Below, piece by piece: positions 1 to 7,601 of a stretch of DNA of 40,166 nucleotides. Both the position numbers and the translations under genes were made by a program. The notes under the pieces were generated by a model. That model searched no databases. It was not told the origin of the DNA and worked only from the letters and a program-made list of their open reading frames with translations. The first letter of the stretch is position 1; each line of letters starts with the position of its first letter. Origin of the DNA: Akkermansia sp. (lineage in GTDB: Bacteria > Verrucomicrobiota > Verrucomicrobiia > Verrucomicrobiales > Akkermansiaceae); assembly GCA_017555025.1 (NCBI GenBank), contig JAFZHC010000007.1:1-40166 (forward strand). Direction: 5' to 3'.

Positions 1-41
1 GGCTCGCATCTGCGAGCCGCTCTTTTGTTGTTTGTTTTTTT
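1..41 (+). terminator. Rho-independent terminator of a gene left of the window
   Basis: A perfect inverted repeat at 1-18 (GGCTCGC, loop ATCT, GCGAGCC) is followed on the plus strand by a T-rich run (19-41). This is the form of an intrinsic terminator for a plus-strand gene that ends before the window. The stem may extend further left. It also lies just downstream of the minus-strand fucosidase, so it may stop that transcript too, but no U-tract on that strand can be seen. Confidence 0.6.
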
Positions 42-48
42 GGGGGGG

Positions 49-2505
49 TTACTTCACGGTCGGCGTGACCTGTTGGCGCTCACCATTCACTATTACGGTC
101 ACGGGAGCCGGGTCAGGCGTAGTGGTAGTGAGGGAGTATGAGGTCACCTTACCATCCTTCCACGCCATATCTACTGTAATGTTACCACGAGCGCGGATGC
201 CGCGTACTGAGCCGGCAGCCGCCCAAGCAGAGGGAATGGCGGGGATAAGCTCAATCGCATCGGCATGGCTCTGCAGCAGCATTTCGCTCATACCGGCGGG
301 CATGCCGTAGGTACCATCCATCTGCATGGGAGGATGATTGCCGAAGAGGTTATCGAGCACATTGTAACGAATGTAGTGCTGCACCATGCTGTATGCCTTG
401 TCTGCATTCTTAAAACGAGCCCAAAGAGCCGTACGCCAGGGCCAGGTCCAACTGCGGCGGTTATCGGCCGTCAGGCCACGGAGCTCCAGGCTCTTCATGG
501 CAGCACGAGCAAGCTCGGGAGTTTTATCAACCGAGATGGTGGAGCCGGGGAACACGCCGATGAGGTGCGAGGTGTGGCGCTGCCCTTTCACCATGTTGGG
601 GCGGTCCACAATCCATTCCTGCAGGTAGCCATCGCGGCCTATGCGGTCACCCACCAGGCGGTCGCGCTTATCAGCCAGCGCGGCAGCCCAATCGGCATCC
701 ACTCCGAGAATGCGGGCGGCTTTCACCGTGTTATCGAACAGCTCACGGATGAGCTGCTGGTCATGAGCGCAGCCATCCTCCAAGGGGCCCCACTCGTGGG
801 ACCACCCCATGGGGCAGACCAGAGCCCCAGCCTTAATGGCAGCCAGCTCGGGATGCTCGGCCACGCTGAGCTCCAGCACGGGGGAGTTCTCATTCTTGCG
901 GGTCTGCAAGCCCTTACCCTGAGCGCCTACCTCCTTGAGTTCATCCTCCCAGAAGTGGCAGATATTCTTCAGCAGAGGGTAAGCCACATTGCGCAGGTAC
1001 TCTTTATCCTGAGTGTAGAGGTAATGATCCCAAATATGGAGAGCATACCAAGCATTGACGGGCGGATTCCACTTAATCCAGCCACCACCGCCCCAGGGGT
1101 TTTGGGAAATGCGGGTAGTCCAGCCTCGCACATGGCCCCCGAAGTGTCTGCGGGTGCTATCAGAAAGCGGTGCCTCCATCGCGCGGATGAAATCAATAAG
1201 CGGCTGATGGCACTCCGACAGGTTAGCGACCTCTGCCGCCCAATAGCACATCTGCAGGTTAATGTTGTTGTGGTAATCACAGGCCCAGGGGGCATGCACT
1301 TTGTTGTTCCAAATGCCCTGCAGCGTGACCGGCAAGTTGCCGGGCTGCGAACCGGCAATCAGCACGTAACGACCGTAATTGTAAATAAGCTCCTCCAAAT
1401 CGGGGTCCATAGTCGGCAAATTACGGTCGTAACGTGCGCGGTAAGAATGCAGACGCACATCGGTAGGAGCAGAGGCCTGCCCCAAAGCGGACGTACCGAA
1501 ATCAACGCTCATGCGGTCGTAGTATGAGGCAAAATCCTTGCGGTGAGCCTCGCGAATCGCCTCGAGCGACTTGCCTGCAATCCCCTGCACCACCTTATCA
1601 TTGCGGCTTGCGGGAGAAGCCCCCTTCCAGCCCTTGTGGAAATTCATTTCATAATCGGTGGCAAGCGTCACGTACACCTCCATGGCATCGGCACCCATCA
1701 CCATGATGTAAGGCGTGGATGAAGGCGGGAAAACAGGGTGCATGTCATCCCTCCGGCCGCCATAGCTCACCGCAGAATCTCCGAAGTTGCCCTCCACCTT
1801 TACCAAGCCACCCTTGGTCTTTACCCAGATGCGGCCTTCAAAGCTCTCGCCGTTGGCCAGAGAACCCTTCATCACAATGGTATTGTTCTCCCCACGGCTG
1901 TAGGTAACATTGTGGTACGGCGTCAGAGCAATGGCAGAGGTAATGCCACCGGGCTTCTCCGTCTCGGCGGTGTATACCATCACATCATCCGGGCGGCTCA
2001 CAAAGCAGCTGCGGCGGTACTCATAACCAAGAGCTTTGAAGGAAGTCACAGCCTCAGCCTTGCGCAAGTCGAGGGCTCGGGTGTAGTCCGATGGCTCACC
2101 GGCGTACTCATAAGCCACGTACAGATTGGCGAAGGGCTGGTAGCTGCCAAAGGTATTCACCCCGGCCTTGGGACCATACTGATAGCCTGAGCCGTTGTCC
2201 GGGCTGTTCAGACCACCACTCCACAGGCTCACCTCGTTGAGTACCACGCAATCCAGGCGGTCACCGCCATACACGGTGCCACCCAAGCGGCCGTTACCCA
2301 CAGGCAGCGTCTGACTTTCCCAAGTATCACGGTTCTGCTTGCCGGAGATATTCTTTACACTATGAGGAGTCACTGTCCACGGCAATGCTACTGCCGGCAC
2401 CACCGCCGGCTGACGGTACCACAGGTGGTCAGAGGCCGAATACTCTGCCGCCGTAGCAGCCAGAGCGCCCCACACACAAGACCCTATTATGGTTATATGC
2501 TTCAT
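49..2505 (-). CDS. Secreted GH95 alpha-L-fucosidase
   Basis: Glycoside hydrolase family 95 enzyme, expected to remove alpha-1,2-linked fucose from mucin, milk or plant glycans by an inverting mechanism. The start is set at an ATG at 2505 giving a signal peptide of about 20 residues; an in-frame TTG at 2514 is less likely. The N-terminal beta domain contains LPVGNGRLGGTVYGG and NEVSLWSGG. The (alpha/alpha)6 core carries the family's catalytic constellation: the Asn-x-Asn pair N414/N416 in DYHNNINLQM, the general acid E571 in GWSHEWGPLEDG, and D730 in QMDGTYGMPAG. These match N421/N423, E566 and D766 of the Bifidobacterium bifidum enzyme AfcA. About 818 residues is a usual length and the gene looks intact. 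It begins 12 nt after the FHA gene stops, so the two are probably cotranscribed. Family certainty is high; exact linkage specificity is not visible. Confidence 0.93.
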   Translation of the reverse strand: MKHITIIGSCVWGALAATAAEYSASDHLWYRQPAVVPAVALPWTVTPHSVKNISGKQNRDTWESQTLPVGNGRLGGTVYGGDRLDCVVLNEVSLWSGGLNSPDNGSGYQYGPKAGVNTFGSYQPFANLYVAYEYAGEPSDYTRALDLRKAEAVTSFKALGYEYRRSCFVSRPDDVMVYTAETEKPGGITSAIALTPYHNVTYSRGENNTIVMKGSLANGESFEGRIWVKTKGGLVKVEGNFGDSAVSYGGRRDDMHPVFPPSSTPYIMVMGADAMEVYVTLATDYEMNFHKGWKGASPASRNDKVVQGIAGKSLEAIREAHRKDFASYYDRMSVDFGTSALGQASAPTDVRLHSYRARYDRNLPTMDPDLEELIYNYGRYVLIAGSQPGNLPVTLQGIWNNKVHAPWACDYHNNINLQMCYWAAEVANLSECHQPLIDFIRAMEAPLSDSTRRHFGGHVRGWTTRISQNPWGGGGWIKWNPPVNAWYALHIWDHYLYTQDKEYLRNVAYPLLKNICHFWEDELKEVGAQGKGLQTRKNENSPVLELSVAEHPELAAIKAGALVCPMGWSHEWGPLEDGCAHDQQLIRELFDNTVKAARILGVDADWAAALADKRDRLVGDRIGRDGYLQEWIVDRPNMVKGQRHTSHLIGVFPGSTISVDKTPELARAAMKSLELRGLTADNRRSWTWPWRTALWARFKNADKAYSMVQHYIRYNVLDNLFGNHPPMQMDGTYGMPAGMSEMLLQSHADAIELIPAIPSAWAAAGSVRGIRARGNITVDMAWKDGKVTSYSLTTTTPDPAPVTVIVNGERQQVTPTVK

Positions 2506-2517
2506 GTTGTTCAAGTT

Positions 2518-3243
2518 TTATGTATCTGTATTATTTGTAAGAAATTCCACACGCAGGGGCACTTCCCCCAACTTCAGAGTGGCGCCGTCCGTCAGCGGCA
2601 CTTGCGAGCTGTAATAATCCACACGGTTCTCATTCACCAGAGTACCATTGGTCGAATTGAGGTCCGATACAACCAAACCCTGAGATGTTATCTCCAATCG
2701 CGCATGCACGCGCGACACGCTCTCGTCATCCAGCACAATATCGCATTGCGAACTCTCGCGACCAATCGTCACCCCGCCCACTTTTATCAAATCACCAAAG
2801 CGGATGTACTCCTCCCAGGGAGAGCCGTCGCTCAGCAAGCCATATATGCGCAATTGACCGGAATTAAACCCCACCTGACCTCGAGCCAGACGAGCCGGTC
2901 TGCAAAAACCGGCAGAGGGCAAACCGGCACCCAAGTGCCACTTGCGGCGCAAGGGGTCATGCGGCAGCAATAGTTGAATCATGATATCCGGCAATTCCTC
3001 TGCGGCATCACTAACAACATCTGCCAACTCTTTAGGAGAAAACGCGCGATGAGGACTGGGGGCTGCCGTCCGAACAACCGACATCACAGCCTCATCTGCC
3101 ATACCGACACGTTGTTCCGAAAGCACTCGGGTTCGAGTAACAGTAAGCGTAGCACGGGCAACAGCCAACTCAGCCTCCAGCGCTTTCACGCGAGATTCAA
3201 TTTCAGACACCCGAGTCTCTGTACAGCCATGCGCCAAACTCAT
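2518..3243 (-). CDS. FHA-domain protein with N-terminal coiled coil
   Basis: A 241-residue cytoplasmic protein without signal peptide or membrane segment. Residues about 8-42 form a heptad-like charged helix (coiled coil). A middle part of about 100 residues has no recognised domain. A forkhead-associated domain occupies about 150-238, with the hallmark GR (in VTIGRE), SRVH and NSTNGT motifs that bind phosphothreonine. Such domains read Ser/Thr kinase signals; no kinase is encoded in this window. It is the first gene of a probable two-gene unit with the secreted fucosidase, an unexpected pairing. A promoter at 3253-3281 puts the transcription start about 3 nt before the ATG. The domain call is firm; the role is unknown. 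Confidence 0.85.
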   Translation of the reverse strand: MSLAHGCTETRVSEIESRVKALEAELAVARATLTVTRTRVLSEQRVGMADEAVMSVVRTAAPSPHRAFSPKELADVVSDAAEELPDIMIQLLLPHDPLRRKWHLGAGLPSAGFCRPARLARGQVGFNSGQLRIYGLLSDGSPWEEYIRFGDLIKVGGVTIGRESSQCDIVLDDESVSRVHARLEITSQGLVVSDLNSTNGTLVNENRVDYYSSQVPLTDGATLKLGEVPLRVEFLTNNTDT

Positions 3244-3252
3244 GTGGGAAGC

Positions 3253-3281
3253 AGTTTAACATATTGCACTCGACATGGCAA
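3253..3281 (-). promoter_or_regulatory. Sigma70-like promoter of the FHA gene
   Basis: Minus strand TTGCCA (3281-3276), 17-nt spacer, TAAACT (3258-3253). The predicted start of transcription is near 3246, only about 3 nt before the ATG at 3243. No Shine-Dalgarno sequence is present. Confidence 0.55.
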
Positions 3282-3305
3282 TAAAAAAAGAAAACGAGTT
3301 AAGGG

Positions 3306-3422
3306 AAAGTACTAGGCACAAGTTACAAAGGACTAAGTTTTTAGTTAGGCTCACAAAGCTTTGCTCCGCGCCGCAGACGCCTAGCCCTCACCTCGTCTTT
3401 CGTAACTCGTACCTTGTACTTT
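3306..3422. repeat. Palindromic intergenic element, copy 1
   Basis: Imperfect terminal inverted repeat: the left arm at 3306-3331 (AAAGTACTAGGCACAAGTTA...) matches the reverse complement of the right arm at 3396-3422. The inside shares AGTTAGG, AAAGCTTTGC and CTCACC blocks with the second copy at 6993-7138, and the right arms are nearly identical (CTTTCGTAACTCG-A/T-ACCTTGTACTT). It fills most of the 195-nt gap between mnmA and the FHA gene and contains no credible gene. It is MITE-like or REP-like; it might also fold as a long hairpin at the 3' end of the mnmA transcript. Confidence 0.75.
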
Positions 3423-3438
3423 TATGCGTTTTGTTCAC

Positions 3439-4527
3439 TTAGTCGATTTCCTCAAAGAAGCCGCCGCCAAGCAGGCGTTCTCCGCGGTCGGCATCGGGAG
3501 CATAGAGGGCGCAGACCTGCCCCAGAGCAAGAGCTCGAACGGGGGAATCGAAAATGAGTTGATAACGGCCGTCAGTCAGGCGGGTACAGGTAGCATGGAC
3601 GGCGGGGGCGCGATAACGAGGTTGAGCCATGACGCGCTCGGGGAGCTCGCGCAGGGTATTACTGACGCCCCCCACGATGGCGCTCCGGGCGTAAAGGCCG
3701 GGGGTTTCCTCGCCTTCATAGCCGAGGATAAGGCGATTGCGCTTAAGATCCTTGCCGACAACAACATAGGCCACCCCCTCGCGAGGGGAGGCGACATGGT
3801 GCCCCTTGCGCTGCCCCATAGTGAAGAGGTGCAGTCCATCATGACGACCCAGCACACGCCCCCGGAGGTCGACGATATCGCCGGGGTTGTCGGGCAGGTA
3901 GTGGCGGAGGAAATCGCTCATTTTCACCTGACCGATAAAGCAGATACCCTGTGAGTCTTTTTTCTCAGCATTGGGCAAGCCGAAGCGTCGAGCCAGTTCA
4001 CGCACTTGCGGCTTGGTAATTTGCCCGACGGGGAAGACAGCGCGGGCCACCTGCTCAGGGCGCATGAGGGCTAAGAAGTAGGATTGGTCTTTATTGCGGT
4101 CGGCACCGCGAAGCACATAACTGCCCTCGCCGGGAACATCCAAGCGGTTAGCATAGTGGCCGGTAGCCACGCTACTGAACCCCTGCTCGAGAGCATAATC
4201 GAGCAGCACGCCGAATTTCATCTCGCGGTTGCAGAGCACGTCAGGGTTGGGAGTTGCACCGGAGCGATACCCCTCAATCAAATAATTCACCACGCGAGAG
4301 CGGTACTGCTCGATGAGGTCTATCACGCGAAACTCAATCCCGAGCTTACGGCACACTCCTAGAGCATCCTCAATATCACGCTCCCAAGGGCATTCACCGG
4401 GTATATTCTCATCGTTCACCCAATTCTTCATATAGGCGGCTACAACATGATGCCCCTGCTCCACCAGCAAAGCCGCTGCAGCTGCACTATCTACACCACC
4501 ACTCAGAGCTACCAATATATCAGCCAT
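3439..4527 (-). CDS. mnmA: tRNA 2-thiouridylase MnmA
   Basis: tRNA-specific 2-thiouridylase, which uses ATP and persulfide sulfur to make s2U34 in tRNAs for Lys, Glu and Gln. The ATP-pyrophosphatase loop SGGVDS is at residues 9-14. The two catalytic cysteines are present: C99 in PNPDVLCNREMKFG and C196 in SQGICFIGQ. KDQSYFL and ATGHYA are further family motifs. At 362 residues it has normal length. The start is the ATG at 4527, two residues before the first conserved strand; a longer frame upstream adds 33 unrelated residues. The gene appears to have its own promoter (4567-4594), with a leader of about 33 nt. It diverges from the transglutaminase-like gene. Confidence 0.95.
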   Translation of the reverse strand: MADILVALSGGVDSAAAAALLVEQGHHVVAAYMKNWVNDENIPGECPWERDIEDALGVCRKLGIEFRVIDLIEQYRSRVVNYLIEGYRSGATPNPDVLCNREMKFGVLLDYALEQGFSSVATGHYANRLDVPGEGSYVLRGADRNKDQSYFLALMRPEQVARAVFPVGQITKPQVRELARRFGLPNAEKKDSQGICFIGQVKMSDFLRHYLPDNPGDIVDLRGRVLGRHDGLHLFTMGQRKGHHVASPREGVAYVVVGKDLKRNRLILGYEGEETPGLYARSAIVGGVSNTLRELPERVMAQPRYRAPAVHATCTRLTDGRYQLIFDSPVRALALGQVCALYAPDADRGERLLGGGFFEEID

Positions 4528-4551
4528 AATCAGATATCGGGAAAGAATGAT

Positions 4552-4594
4552 TGCCCGGACGGGCATATGATAGCAAATTCCACTATTTTTGCAA
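4552..4594 (-). promoter_or_regulatory. Promoter of mnmA with a short palindrome at the start site
   Basis: Minus strand TTGCAA (4594-4589), 16-nt spacer, TATCAT (4572-4567); predicted start near 4560. A perfect inverted repeat TGCCCGGACGGGCA covers 4552-4565, so it overlaps the start site. It could be an operator or a 5' RNA hairpin; no binding protein can be named. Confidence 0.5.
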
Positions 4595-4635
4595 GCACCC
4601 AATACGCAAAGCACCGTAATTTGCAAGCTTTTCGC

Positions 4636-4664
4636 TTTACAGGGCAGGAATTAACAAGTAAAAT
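4636..4664 (+). promoter_or_regulatory. Promoter abutting the transglutaminase-like gene
   Basis: TTTACA (4636-4641), 17-nt spacer, TAAAAT (4659-4664). The -10 box directly touches the first ATG at 4665. The usual spacing puts transcription start at 4671, which is exactly the second in-frame ATG. This suggests a leaderless mRNA beginning at residue 3. Confidence 0.55.
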
Positions 4665-6989
4665 ATGAGCATGAGCCCTTCTTCACACCCGATTTCCAAA
4701 CAAAGAGTTCCCTTTCAGACTGCCATGCCGCCCACTCCCAAGCCCCGGTCCGGCGGTGGTGGATTCTGGGTTGTGCTGTTACTCTTGCTCGCCATGGGTG
4801 GTGGAGGTTGGTACATGTACGACCAAAGTGTAAAAGAGGAGGCTCGTTTGGCGGCAGAAGCCCGTGCTCGTGCCGAAGCAGAAAAGCAACGCAAGGCAGC
4901 AGAAGCAGCCCGCAAAGCGGAGGAAGAAGCCCGACGCAAGGCTGCTGCGGAGGAAGAGGCACGCCGCAAAGCTGAGGAGGAGGAAGCCCGTCGAAAGGCA
5001 GAAGAGGAGGAAGAGGCACGCCGCAAAGCTGAAGAGGAGGCCAGACGGCAAGCGGAAGAAGCCGGGGATGATACCCCCGAGCCCAAAAAAGAGGAAGAAT
5101 CTGAGGAAACACCCTCAGAAGAGGAAGTGCAGCCCGGCCCTTACGATGCACCGTTGCCCATGACCGGCGGTGGTGTGACGGCCAGAGAGACGAAGGAACT
5201 GTACGACAGCATGATTGACAGACTGGTGACAGAGGGTGATTTTGCTGAGTTTCACAGAGCGTTCAACAGCAAAATTAAAGCCGCCATACCGGAAATCATT
5301 AACAACGACAAATTAAATTACAACTCATACAAGCGCAGCAAACCACTCATGCAGTCCGTCGAGCTGTGCCGATTAACCCACTTGGCAGGGGCTACAACCC
5401 TGACCAATATAGTAAAGCCTGATAAAAGGCAGCAAATGGGTGAGGCGGAGCTAGGCACAGAAAGCGGGCGCAACTTCATGCTCTGGATGCTGCGGGATAA
5501 GAATGACCCGCTCGGAACTTTCATGCAAGCCTTTACGGCCAATCAGGGCAACCCGGCTAACATGGCTTACCACCTGAAGACGTTCTTTAAGCTGTGGGAG
5601 CTCACACCGGAAAAGGAGCGAGCCCGCTACCTGAACCTAGCTATTGCCTGTGCGCTGGTGGCACCCTCGCGGGCAACGGCCGCCCCTCAGACGAAGACCA
5701 AGCAGCCAGCCCTCAGCATAGAACAGGTGTACGCCTACTTCCGCGAGCAGGATGCTCGCAATAAACTACTGACGGATATCACGAAAATGGATGTAACGAA
5801 CCTGCTTTTCGTGGTGGATGTACGCCTGCCCCGCTCGGAGTTTGACTGGGTGATGAAGAACCTGAAGTACAGTCAGGCGCAATGGGGAGATGCCTATGCC
5901 TCCATTCGCTATCGCATGGAGATAGCAGCAGGCTCACTGAGCGAAGCTGAACTCTACCAGCGCTACACCTTCGATGAAATCAGGGAAGATGGCGGTGTGT
6001 GCCGCCACCAGGCTTACTTTGCCAGCAATACCGCTAAGTGCAAGGGCATACCGGCAGTCTACATTGTGGGCGATGGCGACCGAGGGCCACACGCGTGGAT
6101 TGCCTCGATGATTGATACCACCAGCTGGAAGCAAACCGGCTCGTACGGTTACAATACCGGTCGATTCTCCAACCCCTGCTCCGGTCGCAGCATGCACGAA
6201 AGTGTGCTGCTCAACCGCACTAAGAAGACAGGTGATGACAAGTTGGCCGCAGCCTATACCGGCATGATGCTGGCAGAACATCTGGTAAGCATGGGCTGCA
6301 CCACCGAGGCTCGTAGTGCCTCACGCTATGTGACCGGCTCATTTCCCTTGCTGACGGCAGCGTGGGACTCGCGCATCAGTGTGCTGACGGCGGATGAAGA
6401 TAACATCCCCGAGGCTGATTACTGGCGCAAGATGAGCAATGAACTGGCACGTCTGGGCAAGAAAAATGCAGAACTGCTGGATCGCGCAGCTGACATTGAC
6501 AATAATTATGCACTCGAAGGTAAAAGTGATTCTGCCAAAAAGAACACGATGAAGAAAAACCTCGACAAACTCAAGCGCACGGTGGGCAATGAGCGCAGCG
6601 ACCTGCTGCTCGAAGCAGTGGATCGGCAGGCCGCTCTGCTGTCCGAAGCCGGTGATGTGCGAGGATTGGGACTTCTCTACAACAAAACGCTCAAGGAAAA
6701 CACCAGACGCGGCGATGTGTTCGGTAGCTTGCTGCGCCAATATGTGGGGCACATGGAAAAGGCCGGTGCCACCAAGCGCGACTGGACATCCATGGCCAAG
6801 GCTACAGAAAAAATATTCGAAAAGAATGTGCTGACCAACACAACCGACCACTTCAAGCTCTCCAAAGAAGTGGAAATTCAGAAAATCATCAGCACCATTT
6901 ACGCTAAGGCCGAAAATACCAAAAAGGCAGATAAACTCAAAGAAGCCGCAGAAGAACGACTGCGCCTGAGTAGCGAGAGAAACGGATGA
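4665..6989 (+). CDS. Membrane-anchored transglutaminase-like protein with charged coiled coil
   Basis: A 774-residue protein. Residues about 34-51 form one membrane segment preceded by a short Pro/Lys-rich tail, so most of the chain is probably periplasmic. Residues about 58-130 are a nearly pure Ala/Glu/Arg/Lys coiled coil of the TolA type, followed by an acidic Pro/Glu linker. The central part contains a transglutaminase-core signature: C446 in DGGVCRHQAYF, the downstream GIPAVYIVGDG, and H476 in GPHAWIA. This superfamily includes proteases, peptide cyclases and cross-linkers. The C-terminal 250 residues are helical and unassigned. Translation could start at M1 (4665) or, given the promoter, at M3 (4671). 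Possible substrates (cell wall or surface proteins) are inference only. The gene stands alone, with a palindromic element just after it. Confidence 0.75.
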   Translation: MSMSPSSHPISKQRVPFQTAMPPTPKPRSGGGGFWVVLLLLLAMGGGGWYMYDQSVKEEARLAAEARARAEAEKQRKAAEAARKAEEEARRKAAAEEEARRKAEEEEARRKAEEEEEARRKAEEEARRQAEEAGDDTPEPKKEEESEETPSEEEVQPGPYDAPLPMTGGGVTARETKELYDSMIDRLVTEGDFAEFHRAFNSKIKAAIPEIINNDKLNYNSYKRSKPLMQSVELCRLTHLAGATTLTNIVKPDKRQQMGEAELGTESGRNFMLWMLRDKNDPLGTFMQAFTANQGNPANMAYHLKTFFKLWELTPEKERARYLNLAIACALVAPSRATAAPQTKTKQPALSIEQVYAYFREQDARNKLLTDITKMDVTNLLFVVDVRLPRSEFDWVMKNLKYSQAQWGDAYASIRYRMEIAAGSLSEAELYQRYTFDEIREDGGVCRHQAYFASNTAKCKGIPAVYIVGDGDRGPHAWIASMIDTTSWKQTGSYGYNTGRFSNPCSGRSMHESVLLNRTKKTGDDKLAAAYTGMMLAEHLVSMGCTTEARSASRYVTGSFPLLTAAWDSRISVLTADEDNIPEADYWRKMSNELARLGKKNAELLDRAADIDNNYALEGKSDSAKKNTMKKNLDKLKRTVGNERSDLLLEAVDRQAALLSEAGDVRGLGLLYNKTLKENTRRGDVFGSLLRQYVGHMEKAGATKRDWTSMAKATEKIFEKNVLTNTTDHFKLSKEVEIQKIISTIYAKAENTKKADKLKEAAEERLRLSSERNG

Positions 6990-6992
6990 TTT

Positions 6993-7138
6993 AGAAGAAC
7001 GAGGCACAAAGACCGAAGCGAGTGAATTGAAAAGTTTAAGTTAGGGCGCAGGTCAGAGTAAAGCTTTGCGTCAGCCTGTGCTCCTCACCGTAGGCGCCAA
7101 TTTCTTACCTAACCTTTCGTAACTCGAACCTTGTACTT
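6993..7138. repeat. Palindromic intergenic element, copy 2
   Basis: Second, longer and more diverged relative of the element at 3306-3422. Its right arm CTTTCGTAACTCGAACCTTGTACTT (7113-7137) differs from copy 1 by one base. The left arm at 6993-7018 is a degraded inverted partner, and an internal AAGTTAGG (7038-7045) pairs with CCTAACCTT (7108-7116). It begins a few bases after the transglutaminase-like gene stops and may act as its transcript end. No gene is seen inside. Confidence 0.7.
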
Positions 7139-7181
7139 CCGGATGTTTTACCCATTTTTTTCAGATTGACTCACTAAAAGC

Positions 7182-7210
7182 TTGTCAAGCAGGTGAAATT
7201 AGACTAGACT
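7182..7210 (+). promoter_or_regulatory. Promoter of the RelE-like gene
   Basis: TTGTCA (7182-7187), 17-nt spacer, TAGACT (7205-7210). The predicted start is 7217, one base before the ATG at 7218, so the message would be essentially leaderless. Confidence 0.5.
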
Positions 7211-7217
7211 CGAGTTG

Positions 7218-7583
7218 ATGCATCAGATCGTATTCAATGAAATCAGCGCTAGTGAAGTTTCTTCTATTCCCACGCTCGAGCAGCTGGAACTAATCTCCGG
7301 ATTCCGCGTAGATGAGGACTTCCTCAGCGGTAAGAAGGAAGACCCCGCATTTGGTGTGGTAGAACGCGATGGTCGCCGCATTTTCCGCTATCGTTCAAAG
7401 GATTATCGTATTTATTTCACCATTGAGGATGGTTCTGTGGTAGTACAGCGCGTGCTGCATGCCGATTCGCTGAAGGATTTCATGTTCCGCGCTAACATGG
7501 GTGGCAACGAAGACCATGTATTAGGGCACAGCCGTTCCTTCTGGAAACTGATTGAGGCCGGCGAAAATGCCCCGCGCCGCTAA
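7218..7583 (+). CDS. RelE-like cytoplasmic protein, no antitoxin partner
   Basis: A 121-residue protein. Residues about 56-90 (FRYRSKDYRIYF, then VVVQRVLHADSLKDF) resemble the beta-sheet core of the RelE/ParE superfamily, in which arginine and tyrosine residues of this strand touch mRNA in the ribosomal A site. The N-terminal 50 and C-terminal 30 residues are extra to the usual 85-95 residue toxin. No small antitoxin gene lies on either side: the upstream gap holds only a repeat and promoter, and the next gene 18 nt downstream is an ABC permease. A role as an active toxin is therefore doubtful. ATG 7218 is preferred to a TTG at 7215 because of the promoter position. Confidence 0.55.
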   Translation: MHQIVFNEISASEVSSIPTLEQLELISGFRVDEDFLSGKKEDPAFGVVERDGRRIFRYRSKDYRIYFTIEDGSVVVQRVLHADSLKDFMFRANMGGNEDHVLGHSRSFWKLIEAGENAPRR

Positions 7584-7601
7584 CCCGCCCCCTGCACACA
7601 C

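Noticed and set aside
265..1527. A 420-codon plus-strand frame opposite the fucosidase
   Set aside because: It is antisense to a clear GH95 gene with all catalytic residues and has no recognisable domain; a codon-bias shadow.
4850..5100. Short-period DNA repeats that could suggest a CRISPR array or minisatellite
   Set aside because: They encode the Ala/Glu/Arg/Lys coiled coil of the transglutaminase-like protein; unit length is irregular and there are no spacers.
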